Shown here: positions 25,348 to 34,707 of the stretch, one piece after another | How the letters are laid out: each line of letters begins with the position of its first letter | Position numbering within the stretch: the first letter of the stretch is position 1 | Source: Flavobacteriales bacterium | GTDB lineage: Bacteria > Bacteroidota > Bacteroidia > Flavobacteriales_G > Salibacteraceae | Direction: 5' to 3' | NCBI GenBank assembly: GCA_013204105.1 | Contig: JABMOM010000029.1 | Span: 93,359-157,358 of the forward strand | Length of the DNA: 64,000 bases | Made by a program: the position numbers and the translations under genes | Notes under the pieces: generated by a model | Told to the model about the DNA's origin: nothing | The model's input: the letters and a program-made list of their open reading frames with translations, nothing else | The model's database searches: none

Positions 25348-26769
25348 TCAATTTCCTTTCAATTTTAGCATTACTCCGATGGTCATGCGCAAGATCTTCA
25401 GATCCAAGAAGAACGATCGATTCTTGATATAGTACAAGTCGTACTGCAGTTTCGTCAATGAATCGTCTTGATTTTCGCCGTACTTATAGTTCACTTGCGC
25501 CCACCCGGTGATACCCGGCTTTACCACATGGCGCGTAGGGTAAAAGCCGATGGTGCGTATCAATTGATTCACAAACTCTGGCCGCTCAGGTCGTGGGCCG
25601 ATCAGGTTCATCTCGCCCTTGAATATATTCCAAAACTGAGGGAGCTCGTCAATACGCGCCCGTCGCATCACCTTTCCAGGCAAAGTTATTCTCGGGTCAT
25701 CGCGCTCAGCATAGACTGCCCCTGTATCTTTCTCGGCATTCACCACCATGGTGCGAAACTTATAGATGGTGAACAGCTTATCATCCCTTCCTACTCGCTG
25801 CTGAGAAAAGAACAAAGGACCTCGACTCAAGAACATATTGGCCAATACGATCAAGGGGGTCAACACGAACGTAACACACATTCCGACCAATCCGAAAAGC
25901 ATGTTAAGCAATCGATTCAACAACAGGTAAAGTCCATTTTTTCTTGGAGAGAAGAAATCATACGTTAACAGGTAGTCGCCTTTCTCATTCTGTTTCACCA
26001 TGAGTTTCCCCGTCAACGTTTCGTACACAATGTTCACGGGAATGGTCTCGATTCCAAAATTCTGGCAGTTAACGAGCGCCGCATACAAGGCACCTTTGAT
26101 GTTTTTTGCCGTATGTACGGCTAATACGATTTCATCGACCCGCAATCGACGTGCGTAAGCAAACAACTCCTCGGAGCTTCCTATCACACGGACGCCTTCA
26201 ATGTTCATTTTATATTTCTCTGGCTCGTCATCGATGAAAGCCACGACTTGATACCCCGTCTGTTGGTAGATGTTGCTATTTCGTATCACTTTGAGTACTT
26301 CGACACCAGACCATCCTGCACCAACCACAAGCACCCGCTTTTGAAGTATTTCTTGCTGGAAGATGTATGAGAAGAGCCAGTGCCATAGACTGAGTAAAAA
26401 GATCAACTGGCTGATGAAGATGAAGACGGGCATCCGCGTCTTCGGAAAGACTGGGCTCAAGAATGGGAAAGCCAGGTAGGTTACACCCGTTATGAAGGCA
26501 ACCAGGACCGTACGCCGAAACAGCAGAGAGGTCTTTGACGCGTGTAATACATCGTACAGGTTAAACAGCTGCGCGTACATCAACCAAATCACGAGGATCA
26601 GGATTACCCAACTGGGGTTTTCGGCCAAGGTCTTACTCGGCCAGATGTCATAAACATAGAAATACTTGATGTACACGAACAGCGATATGACGATCAGGAA
26701 AAGGTCTCCTGCCATCATCATATACTTCCTTACTAGGAACTGGATGTCATTGCTTCGTACAGTACTCAA
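25348..26769 (-). CDS. Polyprenyl glycosylphosphotransferase (sugar-1-P initiating enzyme)
   Basis: This is a 473-residue membrane enzyme that starts the sugar unit by moving a sugar-1-phosphate onto undecaprenyl phosphate. It has about four N-terminal membrane helices, a Rossmann-like middle (VVGAGWSGVEVLKV), another membrane segment and the C-terminal catalytic domain of the bacterial sugar transferase family: FRTMVVNAEKDTG, RRARIDELPQFWNI, GPRPERPEFV and GITGWAQVNY. This is the WbaP/WcaJ layout. The start is TTG at 26769. It is separated from wecB by 101 bp. Confidence 0.92.
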   Translation of the reverse strand: MSTVRSNDIQFLVRKYMMMAGDLFLIVISLFVYIKYFYVYDIWPSKTLAENPSWVILILVIWLMYAQLFNLYDVLHASKTSLLFRRTVLVAFITGVTYLAFPFLSPVFPKTRMPVFIFISQLIFLLSLWHWLFSYIFQQEILQKRVLVVGAGWSGVEVLKVIRNSNIYQQTGYQVVAFIDDEPEKYKMNIEGVRVIGSSEELFAYARRLRVDEIVLAVHTAKNIKGALYAALVNCQNFGIETIPVNIVYETLTGKLMVKQNEKGDYLLTYDFFSPRKNGLYLLLNRLLNMLFGLVGMCVTFVLTPLIVLANMFLSRGPLFFSQQRVGRDDKLFTIYKFRTMVVNAEKDTGAVYAERDDPRITLPGKVMRRARIDELPQFWNIFKGEMNLIGPRPERPEFVNQLIRTIGFYPTRHVVKPGITGWAQVNYKYGENQDDSLTKLQYDLYYIKNRSFFLDLKILRMTIGVMLKLKGN

Positions 26770-26852
26770 ACTTGTGCTCGTAGGTGTTGTTCAAAATTAG
26801 CCTTTTCCCCTAGGGGTGCAGTCTTCCGTGAAAAAGAAGATCAACAGGGTTG

Positions 26853-27611
26853 TCAACGATACTTCTGCAGCCCCTTCAAGGCATAGCGTAGGAAGTGCTT
26901 TACCGCCTCTAAACGACTCAAACCCTCCAATTCTCGCAGGACCCGCCAGTTGTATAGTGCACTCTCCCATTTGTTGCTGCTCAAGGATGCTCCACCTGTC
27001 CGGTACTGCGCAAGTACTGTGTCCAGTCCGAAGGCCTCATGCCCGTCACGCATGATATGCAGCCAAAGGCCGTAATCCTGACGCTTAGCGATATCGGGCA
27101 TGAAGTATTTCTTACCCGTAACTTCAGTATCGTACATCCCGGTTAAGCAGCCAATGTAGTTGTAGTCTAACATGTCGTCATAGGTCAACCGCTCTCGCGC
27201 ATGGATGACTTTTCCCGTGGCCACACCCTTCTGATCAACCCATTTATAAGATGTATGGGTAATGGCCGCGGCATTGGCCATGGAAAATTCCACCTGCCGC
27301 TCAAGTTTCTCTCCCTCCCATAGATCGTCGGCGTCGAGAAATGCGATGAACCGACCTTTGGCGTGAAGGATTCCTTCATTCCGCGCACCCGCTGCGCCTC
27401 GATTGGCACCCAGAGCATATACCTGGATTCTTTCTCTTTCATCCTCTAACGCCAGTCGTTGCAACAGCGGCAAGACCTCGTCGGTAGAAGCGTCATCCAC
27501 CAAAATGAGTTCCCAATAAGGATAGGTTTGGGCCATCACCGAATGCACGGTCTGGACGATGGTGTTTGCATTGTTGTACACCGGGGTGATGATGGATACC
27601 AATTCGCTCAT
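26853..27611 (-). CDS. Glycosyltransferase family 2
   Basis: This is a 252-residue GT-A fold glycosyltransferase. It opens with VSIITPVYNNANTIVQTV, has the DDAST turn, and the metal-binding DADDLW motif (a DxD variant). The start is the ATG at 27611, giving a 4 bp overlap with the upstream gene; the longer frame from 27671 is shadow. It adds one sugar to the lipid-linked unit on the cytoplasmic side. Confidence 0.9.
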   Translation of the reverse strand: MSELVSIITPVYNNANTIVQTVHSVMAQTYPYWELILVDDASTDEVLPLLQRLALEDERERIQVYALGANRGAAGARNEGILHAKGRFIAFLDADDLWEGEKLERQVEFSMANAAAITHTSYKWVDQKGVATGKVIHARERLTYDDMLDYNYIGCLTGMYDTEVTGKKYFMPDIAKRQDYGLWLHIMRDGHEAFGLDTVLAQYRTGGASLSSNKWESALYNWRVLRELEGLSRLEAVKHFLRYALKGLQKYR

Positions 27612-28723
27612 GCTGGACTTCCAATCAGGGTATGGTAAAGTGCGCCAAGCTTCTTTGCTTCCGTGTCCCAATTATAGGTGTGCATTACGGCTTCCCTTCC
27701 TCTGCTCCCCATCGCTTCAGCAACTTCTGGATCATCAAGTAAGCTTTGAATCGCTCTTGCTATGCTCTTCGGGTCTTTGGGATCCGCCGTTACGCCGCAT
27801 TTTCGTTGTTCGACAATGTGTTTTAACCAACCAAAGTCCGAGGCGACAACGGGAATGCCTGCAGCCATGTACTCAAAGAGCTTATTGGGCAAGGCATCGA
27901 TGTGATTCGGTGCTGGATGAAAGAGGATCAATCCAATCAAAGAGCGCTCTAGCACAGCGCGTGCCTCAGCGCTTGAAATGAAGCCCAAGGGTGTCACCTT
28001 AGTCCATCCAGGAGAACGCTTACAATCGCCTTCCAAGCCCCGATCAGACCACTTTCCAGCCAGGTTGAGTTGGGCGTTCACGTCAGCCATGGCGTCGACC
28101 ACTTCTCTTATTCCTCGAATCCGCGTCAAGTCTCCAATGTAGGCAACTTCATCTGCTTTTTCTGACCAGGGCATGGGTCGAGGCAGCTTATCGAGGTCTG
28201 GAAAGTTCTTAACGAGAACAATATGTCTGACCAAGGGTTCAAAACGTTCCAGCACGCCTTCTACCACGGTAACCACAGCGTCCAAATTGGGAGCCATCTT
28301 GTGTTCGTATCCCTGCACCATGCGGGATATCATTCCCCGCAAAGGACCCGGTATCCAATCCTTGGTCAATACCTGCTTGGGAACGTCCTCATGTGCATCA
28401 TAGATCACCTTTATGCCAGCAGCTTTCAAGGGTGATACTATTTGCAACAGCTCCGGATCATGCAGATGAGCCACCGCTGGCGCCAATTCCAGCACTTTAT
28501 TGAGCACTTGTTTCGGGTAGTTAAGCACCCGCCTCATTTTCCCAACGGGAGCCAACTGGATGTTGACGATCTCGACATTGGTATAGTCCGAATGGGTATC
28601 CGCTGCATTCACCACGACCAACTTAACATCGTATCCCAGCTTTGCCAAAGTCGCACACTCCTTATGATAAATGCGGGTGTCTTTTGATTGGTGAACCGTA
28701 GATATGTGGCAAACCCTGATCAT
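27608..28723 (-). CDS. Glycosyltransferase family 4-like
   Basis: This is a 371-residue GT-B fold enzyme. It opens with ICHISTVHQSKDTRIYHKE (a VCHISTVH start in this protein), has YDAHEDVPKQVLTK in the acceptor half and PNKLFEYMAAGIPVVASD in the nucleotide-sugar half (an E-x7-E-like region). Start ATG at 28723, overlapping the previous gene by 4 bp. The sugar transferred is unknown. Confidence 0.88.
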   Translation of the reverse strand: MIRVCHISTVHQSKDTRIYHKECATLAKLGYDVKLVVVNAADTHSDYTNVEIVNIQLAPVGKMRRVLNYPKQVLNKVLELAPAVAHLHDPELLQIVSPLKAAGIKVIYDAHEDVPKQVLTKDWIPGPLRGMISRMVQGYEHKMAPNLDAVVTVVEGVLERFEPLVRHIVLVKNFPDLDKLPRPMPWSEKADEVAYIGDLTRIRGIREVVDAMADVNAQLNLAGKWSDRGLEGDCKRSPGWTKVTPLGFISSAEARAVLERSLIGLILFHPAPNHIDALPNKLFEYMAAGIPVVASDFGWLKHIVEQRKCGVTADPKDPKSIARAIQSLLDDPEVAEAMGSRGREAVMHTYNWDTEAKKLGALYHTLIGSPA

Positions 28724-29967
28724 TGCGGGCTAAATTGTTGGTACACCTGGAGCAGCACGTTGGCCTCTTGCTCCCAATTCAATTCCTGAGCAGCCTTCGG
28801 TGTGTTTTGTTTGAAGGCTTCGGTTTTCGCCCGATCATCCACCATATGTACCAAGGCATTTCGGATGGATTCGACATTCATCGGGTCAAATACTTCACCA
28901 ATCTGGTAATGTTGAATCACCCTTTTGAGTTCTGGGTATTCGCTTCCAGCAATGGCTAGGCCCGCATGGATGTACTCAAAGAGCTTATTGGGGCTGGTAT
29001 AGTAATTATTCAAGCCTACTGCCTGGTATGGAATCACCCCGATATCAGCCTGAGCAGATACAGCGATGAGTTGGCTTTGTTCAACCGGGGGAAGAAAATG
29101 AACCTTGCCTTGTAAGTCAAGCCCCTTACAAAGTGCTCTCAACGTCCCTTCCAATGGACCCCATCCCAGCAATACGAGGTGGGCGGCCTTGATTCCCTTC
29201 ATCGCTTCGATCAAACTTTCAATGCCGCGCCCTTTGGAATAACCACCTTGAAACAAAATGATCGAATGGTCTCCTGGGATACCCAGCTTATCCCGGAGCT
29301 GATAGGGTGCCTCCACCCCTTGTTGATCCAAGAAAGGACAATTGCGCACGACCACAGGCTGCTCGATCCCGTAGCGTTGCCTCAATTCGTTTGCAATGCT
29401 ATCGTTGACCGTGATCACAACGTCGACTTTTTGAATAAGCCTAGACTCCACCTTTTGGTATGACCGTCGTTGCGAAGGATTCAAAGTAGCGAGTTCTGTG
29501 TACAATTCATGGGCATCATAGACCACTTTGGCTCGGATATGCTCGAGGTGATCGATCACCGGCAAGGCATTTAGGTCGTGGATGTGCAGTACCTCACTCT
29601 CCTGCGCTGCAATGAATTGAGCTGCTCCGCGGTAAAAGTTCTTGAAGACCAATTCACGGTGATAAGGAATCCACCACTCCCTCAAGAGGTGCTTCCATCC
29701 TTTCGTTGTCTGTTTTCCTCCTCCTTCATTCGAATTATTCCCCTTAATCCCTTCGCCAGAAAACATCTTCCACAGGGATGCGTACCAACCAGTACGAGGA
29801 ATACGAACCACAGGGATGCCATTGATGGTATCGTTCAGCGGTAAGTGTGATCGGTCTTGAACCCCGACAATAGTCACTTCGTGCCCAGCCTCCGTCAGGC
29901 TTCGTGCCTCTTTCTGGACGCGCGCGTCGCGCACTACATTATTGTTGACTATGCTCAGAACCTTCAT
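28720..29967 (-). CDS. Glycosyltransferase family 4-like
   Basis: This is a 415-residue GT-B glycosyltransferase. The acceptor half carries LHIHDLNALPVI and VYDAHELYTE; the donor half has PNKLFEYIHAGLAIAGSEYP. A spacer of about 40 residues near residue 75 (Asn, Gly and Lys rich) is unusual. It overlaps the next gene by 4 bp. About 35 bp separate it from the ABC ATPase upstream in the operon. Confidence 0.87.
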   Translation of the reverse strand: MKVLSIVNNNVVRDARVQKEARSLTEAGHEVTIVGVQDRSHLPLNDTINGIPVVRIPRTGWYASLWKMFSGEGIKGNNSNEGGGKQTTKGWKHLLREWWIPYHRELVFKNFYRGAAQFIAAQESEVLHIHDLNALPVIDHLEHIRAKVVYDAHELYTELATLNPSQRRSYQKVESRLIQKVDVVITVNDSIANELRQRYGIEQPVVVRNCPFLDQQGVEAPYQLRDKLGIPGDHSIILFQGGYSKGRGIESLIEAMKGIKAAHLVLLGWGPLEGTLRALCKGLDLQGKVHFLPPVEQSQLIAVSAQADIGVIPYQAVGLNNYYTSPNKLFEYIHAGLAIAGSEYPELKRVIQHYQIGEVFDPMNVESIRNALVHMVDDRAKTEAFKQNTPKAAQELNWEQEANVLLQVYQQFSPQ

Positions 29968-30001
29968 GCGCGCTGGGGAAAATAAAAATAGAGGGTGAAA
30001 G

Positions 30002-30736
30002 CTACGACTTTAAGTACTCGGCAACGACCTCCTCGGTCTCCCCAAATGCTTTCTGAACGCCTTTATCGATCCACAAGCATTTGGTGCAATAGCTTCTAAT
30101 GGATTCCATGCTATGGCTCACCAGTATAACCGTTCGATCGTCGTTGATCAGCTCCTTAATCTTGGCCGTGCTCTTGGATCGGAACTTAAAATCACCCACT
30201 CCTAGTATCTCATCGATCAACATGACCTCGCGCTTCAAGTGCACCGCTATCGCAAAGCCCAACCTGGCCTTCATACCTGACGAATAGTTCTTGACTGGCT
30301 CGTAGATGAATTGATGGAGTTCGCTAAAGGCAATGATGTCTTCGATTACCGCGTTAATCTCCTCTTGTGTAAACCCTAGAATAGTAGCATTCAAGTAAAT
30401 GTTCTCCTTGCCATTGAGGTCGTCTTTAAATCCTGTACCCAAGGACAATAATGCAGAAGCACGACCGGTGACTTCAATGGTGCCTTCATCCGGAACGAAT
30501 ATTCCACCCATGGTGCGCAACAGGGTCGACTTGCCCGACCCATTGGACCCAATGACACCCAGTACCTCACCGCTATTCAAGGTGAAATTCAAATTCCTCA
30601 ATGCCCAAAAATGATCCCGCTGCGCGGTTTCTGGAGTTTTGGAAAGAAATCCTTGCAAGACATTCTTCACTCGGGTCGCTTTGAATCGACTGAGTTTGAA
30701 CTTCAATCCCATATCCTTTACCTCAATGGCTACCAT
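30002..30736 (-). CDS. Polysaccharide ABC exporter, ATPase subunit
   Basis: This is a 244-residue ATP-binding protein of the polysaccharide/teichoic acid export type (Wzt/TagH class). It has Walker A IGSNGSGKSTL, signature YSSGMKARLGFA, Walker B MLIDEILGVGD and the H-loop VSHSM. It lacks the long C-terminal carbohydrate-binding domain of classical Wzt. The ATG at 30736 is chosen because it lies 1 bp past the permease stop; the frame extends 17 codons upstream to 30787 without support. It would pair with the permease encoded just before it. Confidence 0.9.
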   Translation of the reverse strand: MVAIEVKDMGLKFKLSRFKATRVKNVLQGFLSKTPETAQRDHFWALRNLNFTLNSGEVLGVIGSNGSGKSTLLRTMGGIFVPDEGTIEVTGRASALLSLGTGFKDDLNGKENIYLNATILGFTQEEINAVIEDIIAFSELHQFIYEPVKNYSSGMKARLGFAIAVHLKREVMLIDEILGVGDFKFRSKSTAKIKELINDDRTVILVSHSMESIRSYCTKCLWIDKGVQKAFGETEEVVAEYLKS

Positions 30737-30737
30737 G

Positions 30738-31556
30738 CTATAGGTCTTTTGCAATATTGGGCCGACCTCGGTATAATGCAATCGCAATGAACCAACAGAT
30801 CGCGCTTAAGACGATGAATACAAATATGAACGGCGACGGGTGCTGACCAAAAATGAGGACCCGTTTAAAGCTGTCGATGAGGGGAGCCAGCGGACTCAAA
30901 ACGGTGTAGAGCAATTGGTAATCCGCAGGGAGCTGCTCGATGTTATAAAGTACCGGCGACAAGTACAAGAGGATGCGCACTCCAAATTGTAGAATGTTCA
31001 ACAGGTCTCTGAAATAGACTCCGACAATCGAAACGATGAGGCTGAATGCAATCACAAATTGAAATTCAATCAACAGCAAAACGGGTAACCACAACCAATT
31101 AAGCGTTGGTTCCACGTCGAAGAAAAACACCATGATGAACAAGATGACAAAGCCCACTAGCATGTCCACTCCACCGATCAGCACCTTGGAAATCGGCAAC
31201 ACCGAGAAAGGAAACTTGACCGTTTGCAACAATTTACCATTGGAGACAAGCGCTTTCGCGGCTTGTACGATTGAAGTCGAAAACCATCGGTACGCGATGA
31301 GTCCCGTTAACAATTCAACTGCATAAGTGGGTCCTCCGCGCTGAAAAATAAACTTGACCAGCACCAAATAGATCAGCATGAGCATCAGTGGATCTATCAA
31401 TGCCCAGAGAATCCCTAAGAACCTACTCTTGTACTTGATCTTCAATTCTCCAAGCACGAGGTACTTTAAGATCGATCGGAATGAAGCGCGGTATTGTTTG
31501 GCTGTGATCAAAGTGCTAAGTAAATATCTTCTAACTTCTTTTCTTCCACTGCCCAT
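30738..31556 (-). CDS. Polysaccharide ABC exporter, permease subunit
   Basis: This is a 272-residue ABC-2 type membrane subunit with six predicted helices. Typical segments are LGELKIKYKSRFLGILWALIDPL, LLTGLIAYRWFSTSI and LQFGVRILLYLSPVLY. It exports lipid-linked glycan across the inner membrane together with the ATPase. The ATG at 31556 overlaps the upstream glycosyltransferase by 49 bp; a TTG at 31511 would give a 4 bp overlap and a 257-residue protein and may be the real start. The family's N-terminal amphipathic helix is present either way. Confidence 0.88.
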   Translation of the reverse strand: MGSGRKEVRRYLLSTLITAKQYRASFRSILKYLVLGELKIKYKSRFLGILWALIDPLMLMLIYLVLVKFIFQRGGPTYAVELLTGLIAYRWFSTSIVQAAKALVSNGKLLQTVKFPFSVLPISKVLIGGVDMLVGFVILFIMVFFFDVEPTLNWLWLPVLLLIEFQFVIAFSLIVSIVGVYFRDLLNILQFGVRILLYLSPVLYNIEQLPADYQLLYTVLSPLAPLIDSFKRVLIFGQHPSPFIFVFIVLSAICWFIAIALYRGRPNIAKDL

Positions 31557-33088
31557 CGATACTTTTCAGCGGCCTTTTGTGTGTTCTGCTTAAACCTAAG
31601 TCGATCTTCTGGATTATCCATCATTCTTCGAATGGTCGACTTGATGCTTTCGATGTCCTCTGGATCAAATGTAAAACCGATCTCGCTCTCATTTACGACA
31701 CGCTGCATTTCTGGAAAATCACTGGCTATGACAGGCAGGCGCGCTTGAACGTACTCGAATAACTTGTTTGGGGAGCAATAGTAGTAGCTCAAACAAATAT
31801 TCATGATCGGCGCAATACCGCAGTCTGCTGAGGCCAAATAGGACGCAACTTCGTTGTGAGGAACCGGTCCAAAGAAGGACACCTTGTCTTCGGCTTTTTC
31901 AGACTGGATCAACGCACGAAGGCTCGACATATAGACATCAGATCCATATCCCAGCAAAACGAAATGCAAGTCATCGATCTGATTTACCGCCTTGATCAAG
32001 TTCTCCAAACCTCTGTTGAAGGTGATGCCGCCTGAATAGATCAACAAGAAGTCTGAGTCCTTCACATTGAGCGCCTTCCTCAGCGAAACATCACTTGACA
32101 AGGCTTTCGCATCCCGTTCGTGTGGTGCGTTGATGATCACGGCTGGTTTTGGCGCATGGTACTCCTTCGCCATCCAATCCGCGATGCACTCTCCCACCGT
32201 GATGACTCTGTCGGACGCGGCCATTCCTCTTGTTTCAATCCAGGTCAGTATCCAGGTCTTAAACCGTCCTGCTGGCACCAATCTATTCTTATGCAAATAG
32301 AGTTCATGCGAATCGTAGATAAGCTTGGCCTGGTGTTTCCTTTTTAATACCATCCCGATGTAGAGCGTATTCAAATCGTGGCAGTGGTAGATATCCGCCG
32401 GGTGCTCCAGTGAATACTGCTTAGCTTGTCGGAAAAAATCGAAATAGACGAAATAACGGTGTGCTGGGCGTAGCAACCATCGAATTGGATCCTGGATCAC
32501 GTTTCGCGACGTCCACATTATCCTGTTCTTGAGGTTGCGCTTCATCCTGCGAAGCGAGACCATCCGCCGAAGCCTTCGCATCAAACGGTAAGAAATCCCA
32601 AGTGTAAAAGATGCCAGGTAGATGAAGGCAAGTTGGGTCATCAAGAATGGAGCTCTGAAAAACAAGGAAACAGCGTTTTTCACTAACTCTGACTTGGCTT
32701 GTTCCATGTTGTCATAGGACACCCCTAAGTGCGCAAAAGCCCGCAATCGAAGTTTGCGCAGGAAAGCCTTGACCTTTCGATTCAGCTCCGGACGCTTGCG
32801 CGTTTTTGGCTTGGTTGATCGTGGGATCCGCACCTCTCGACGCATCCATTTGGGACGGTAGTACAGTGGGTTTCCTAAAATCCGAATCAGCCTCTGATTG
32901 ATCGGGTTCGTTCTCAAACGGGTGATTTGCACTCCCTCTCGCGTTTCACTCGGAACCGTTTTCGTATCTAAAAATGCGATTACCTCAACCTCAAATCCAG
33001 CCCTCACCAAGGTTGCTGATTCTTTCAATACCCGCGCATCGTTTGAGCAGTTATTAAAGACGAACATCCGAACTCTCTTATTGGTCAT
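31508..33088 (-). CDS. Glycosyltransferase family 4-like, long form
   Basis: This is a 526-residue GT-B enzyme, about 130 residues longer than its neighbours. The extra part (about residues 75-225) is basic, with Arg/Lys-rich stretches and a hydrophobic segment ALFFRAPFLMTQLAFIYLASFTLG-like region that may attach it to the membrane. Catalytic-side motifs are IYDSHELYLHKN, SGGITFNRGLENLI and PNKLFEYVQARLPVIASD. The sugar specificity is not known. It lies 48 bp downstream of the Gfo/Idh gene in the same operon. Confidence 0.8.
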   Translation of the reverse strand: MTNKRVRMFVFNNCSNDARVLKESATLVRAGFEVEVIAFLDTKTVPSETREGVQITRLRTNPINQRLIRILGNPLYYRPKWMRREVRIPRSTKPKTRKRPELNRKVKAFLRKLRLRAFAHLGVSYDNMEQAKSELVKNAVSLFFRAPFLMTQLAFIYLASFTLGISYRLMRRLRRMVSLRRMKRNLKNRIMWTSRNVIQDPIRWLLRPAHRYFVYFDFFRQAKQYSLEHPADIYHCHDLNTLYIGMVLKRKHQAKLIYDSHELYLHKNRLVPAGRFKTWILTWIETRGMAASDRVITVGECIADWMAKEYHAPKPAVIINAPHERDAKALSSDVSLRKALNVKDSDFLLIYSGGITFNRGLENLIKAVNQIDDLHFVLLGYGSDVYMSSLRALIQSEKAEDKVSFFGPVPHNEVASYLASADCGIAPIMNICLSYYYCSPNKLFEYVQARLPVIASDFPEMQRVVNESEIGFTFDPEDIESIKSTIRRMMDNPEDRLRFKQNTQKAAEKYRWAVEEKKLEDIYLAL

Positions 33089-33136
33089 AGCGGTAGGCCG
33101 GCGGGGTTGTTGAGTGTAGCTTGCAGAGCCGTGCGC

Positions 33137-34165
33137 TTAGCTCAGCATCTGTCTCTGCTTTCGATGAATGCGCTCGATGATCTCCACCACCTTCATGCCT
33201 TCCAGTGCATTGGTTGTAATCTGAGATTTTCCAGTCAACACGTCGATTACGTTCTCGATCACGTAGTGATGATTTGCTGCACTGCCCTTATAATCACCAT
33301 AATCGTTAGGAGGATTCGGTGGAGGAAGCGTAGGCATCTCGTAATCTTTGATGTGGCAGTATTCAACTTGGTCCATGTATTGGCCACTGACCTTTACGGT
33401 GCCTTTTTCACCAACCACTACAATGCTGCTTTCAAAGTTTGTATCAAAGATTGCCGTGCTATAGTTGATCGAGCCGAAACCGCCATTCACAAACTCAAAT
33501 TGAACCAAGCCTGAGTCATCGAATTCGGTGGTGCCTTTGTGGCTGAAATTTGTGCTCATGGCTACGATGTTTTGAATGTCACCAAACAGCCAGTACATAA
33601 TGTCCACAAAATGGCTGAACTGGGTAAAAAGCACTCCCCCATCGAGGTTCTTTGTTCCTTTCCATCCACCCGCTTTGTAGTAACGTATGTCACGATTCCA
33701 GTAACAACTGAGTTGCACCATATTAATGGCTCCCAAGCGTTTTTCCTCGATCAAACTCTTCAACCATTTTGAAGACGGTGAATAACGGTTCTGTTTCACA
33801 CAAAAGACATGACGAGAAACTTGAAGCGACTTGAAAATAACATCCTCGCATTCCTGACGTGTCAAGCCCATTGGCTTCTCGATGACTACGTGCGAATGAC
33901 TTTCCAAGGCCTTGATGGCCTGGGTGGCGTGGTATCCATTTGGCGTGCAGATATTGACGACATCTAATTTAATGTCGGCTTCGAGAAAGGATTCAAGGGA
34001 TTCAAAGAGCGCTGCTCCTGGAAACATTTTTTTCGCCTCGGCGCGTTTTGCTTCATCGGTATCAACAACCACCTTGAGCGTGCTGCTCTCGTTGCCGTCT
34101 ACCATGATAGCGTGCTTCTTACCTATGTGTCCAAATCCAACTACTCCGAAGGATATCTGCGCCAT
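33137..34165 (-). CDS. Gfo/Idh/MocA-family oxidoreductase
   Basis: This is a 342-residue NAD(P)-dependent sugar dehydrogenase. The N-terminal Rossmann fold has GVVGFGHIGKKHA, and VVIEKPMGLTRQECE is the family EKP motif with the catalytic lysine. The C-terminal substrate domain has FTQFSHFVDIMYWLFG. Start is the ATG at 34165; the frame runs on to 34222 without a better start. In this locus it probably makes an oxidised or keto nucleotide sugar used by the glycosyltransferases. The operon's first gene on this side, divergent from the DCC gene. Confidence 0.88.
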   Translation of the reverse strand: MAQISFGVVGFGHIGKKHAIMVDGNESSTLKVVVDTDEAKRAEAKKMFPGAALFESLESFLEADIKLDVVNICTPNGYHATQAIKALESHSHVVIEKPMGLTRQECEDVIFKSLQVSRHVFCVKQNRYSPSSKWLKSLIEEKRLGAINMVQLSCYWNRDIRYYKAGGWKGTKNLDGGVLFTQFSHFVDIMYWLFGDIQNIVAMSTNFSHKGTTEFDDSGLVQFEFVNGGFGSINYSTAIFDTNFESSIVVVGEKGTVKVSGQYMDQVEYCHIKDYEMPTLPPPNPPNDYGDYKGSAANHHYVIENVIDVLTGKSQITTNALEGMKVVEIIERIHRKQRQMLS

Positions 34166-34236
34166 AACTGCTAAAAATTGGCTGCGAAGATAACCGTTTC
34201 TGTGGGTGGAAAAGGCCACCATCGATCAAAAGCGGC

Positions 34237-34707
34237 GTGAAGATACTAAGCCCAAAAGACCTTCCTTTGATAGTGGAAATGCAAACGACAGATACTTCCC
34301 AACAGATCTTGCTCTTTGACGGGGTGTGCAACTTATGCAATGCGGTGGTTCAATTTGTGTTGCGGCATGACAAGGGCAGTCGCTTATCTTTCGCTTCACT
34401 CCAATCTGCGTTCGGAAAAGATTCACTAAAGAAACATGCCTTGGAGGCTGACGAGCTCAAAACCTTCATTTATCTCCGAAATGGAAACGCGCATACACGC
34501 TCAACTGCTTTCTTATATCTCATGCGCGACTTAGGGGGCGGGTTTCGATTGCTGGAGATCTGTTGGATCTTTCCTCGCTTCTTGCGGGATGCAATCTACA
34601 ACTTGGTCTCTCGTACCCGGTATTCGATTTTTGGAAAACGCGAAGAATGTTACCTGCCCACTGAGGACGTACGCCATCGATTCTTAGACGGGCCTTCCTC
34701 CACCTAG
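34237..34707 (+). CDS. DCC-family thiol-disulfide oxidoreductase-like protein (DUF393)
   Basis: This is a 156-residue DUF393 protein. The DCC-type signature is LLFDGVCNLCNAVVQF with CxxC at the start of a thioredoxin-like fold, and FYLMRD-like and YSIFGKREECYLP segments near the end. It probably has redox activity on an unknown partner. The ATG at 34237 or an internal one at 34279 could be used; the second leaves a start 10 residues before the motif, as is usual. Its 3' end overlaps the convergent SDR gene by 24 bp. Confidence 0.87.
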   Translation: MKILSPKDLPLIVEMQTTDTSQQILLFDGVCNLCNAVVQFVLRHDKGSRLSFASLQSAFGKDSLKKHALEADELKTFIYLRNGNAHTRSTAFLYLMRDLGGGFRLLEICWIFPRFLRDAIYNLVSRTRYSIFGKREECYLPTEDVRHRFLDGPSST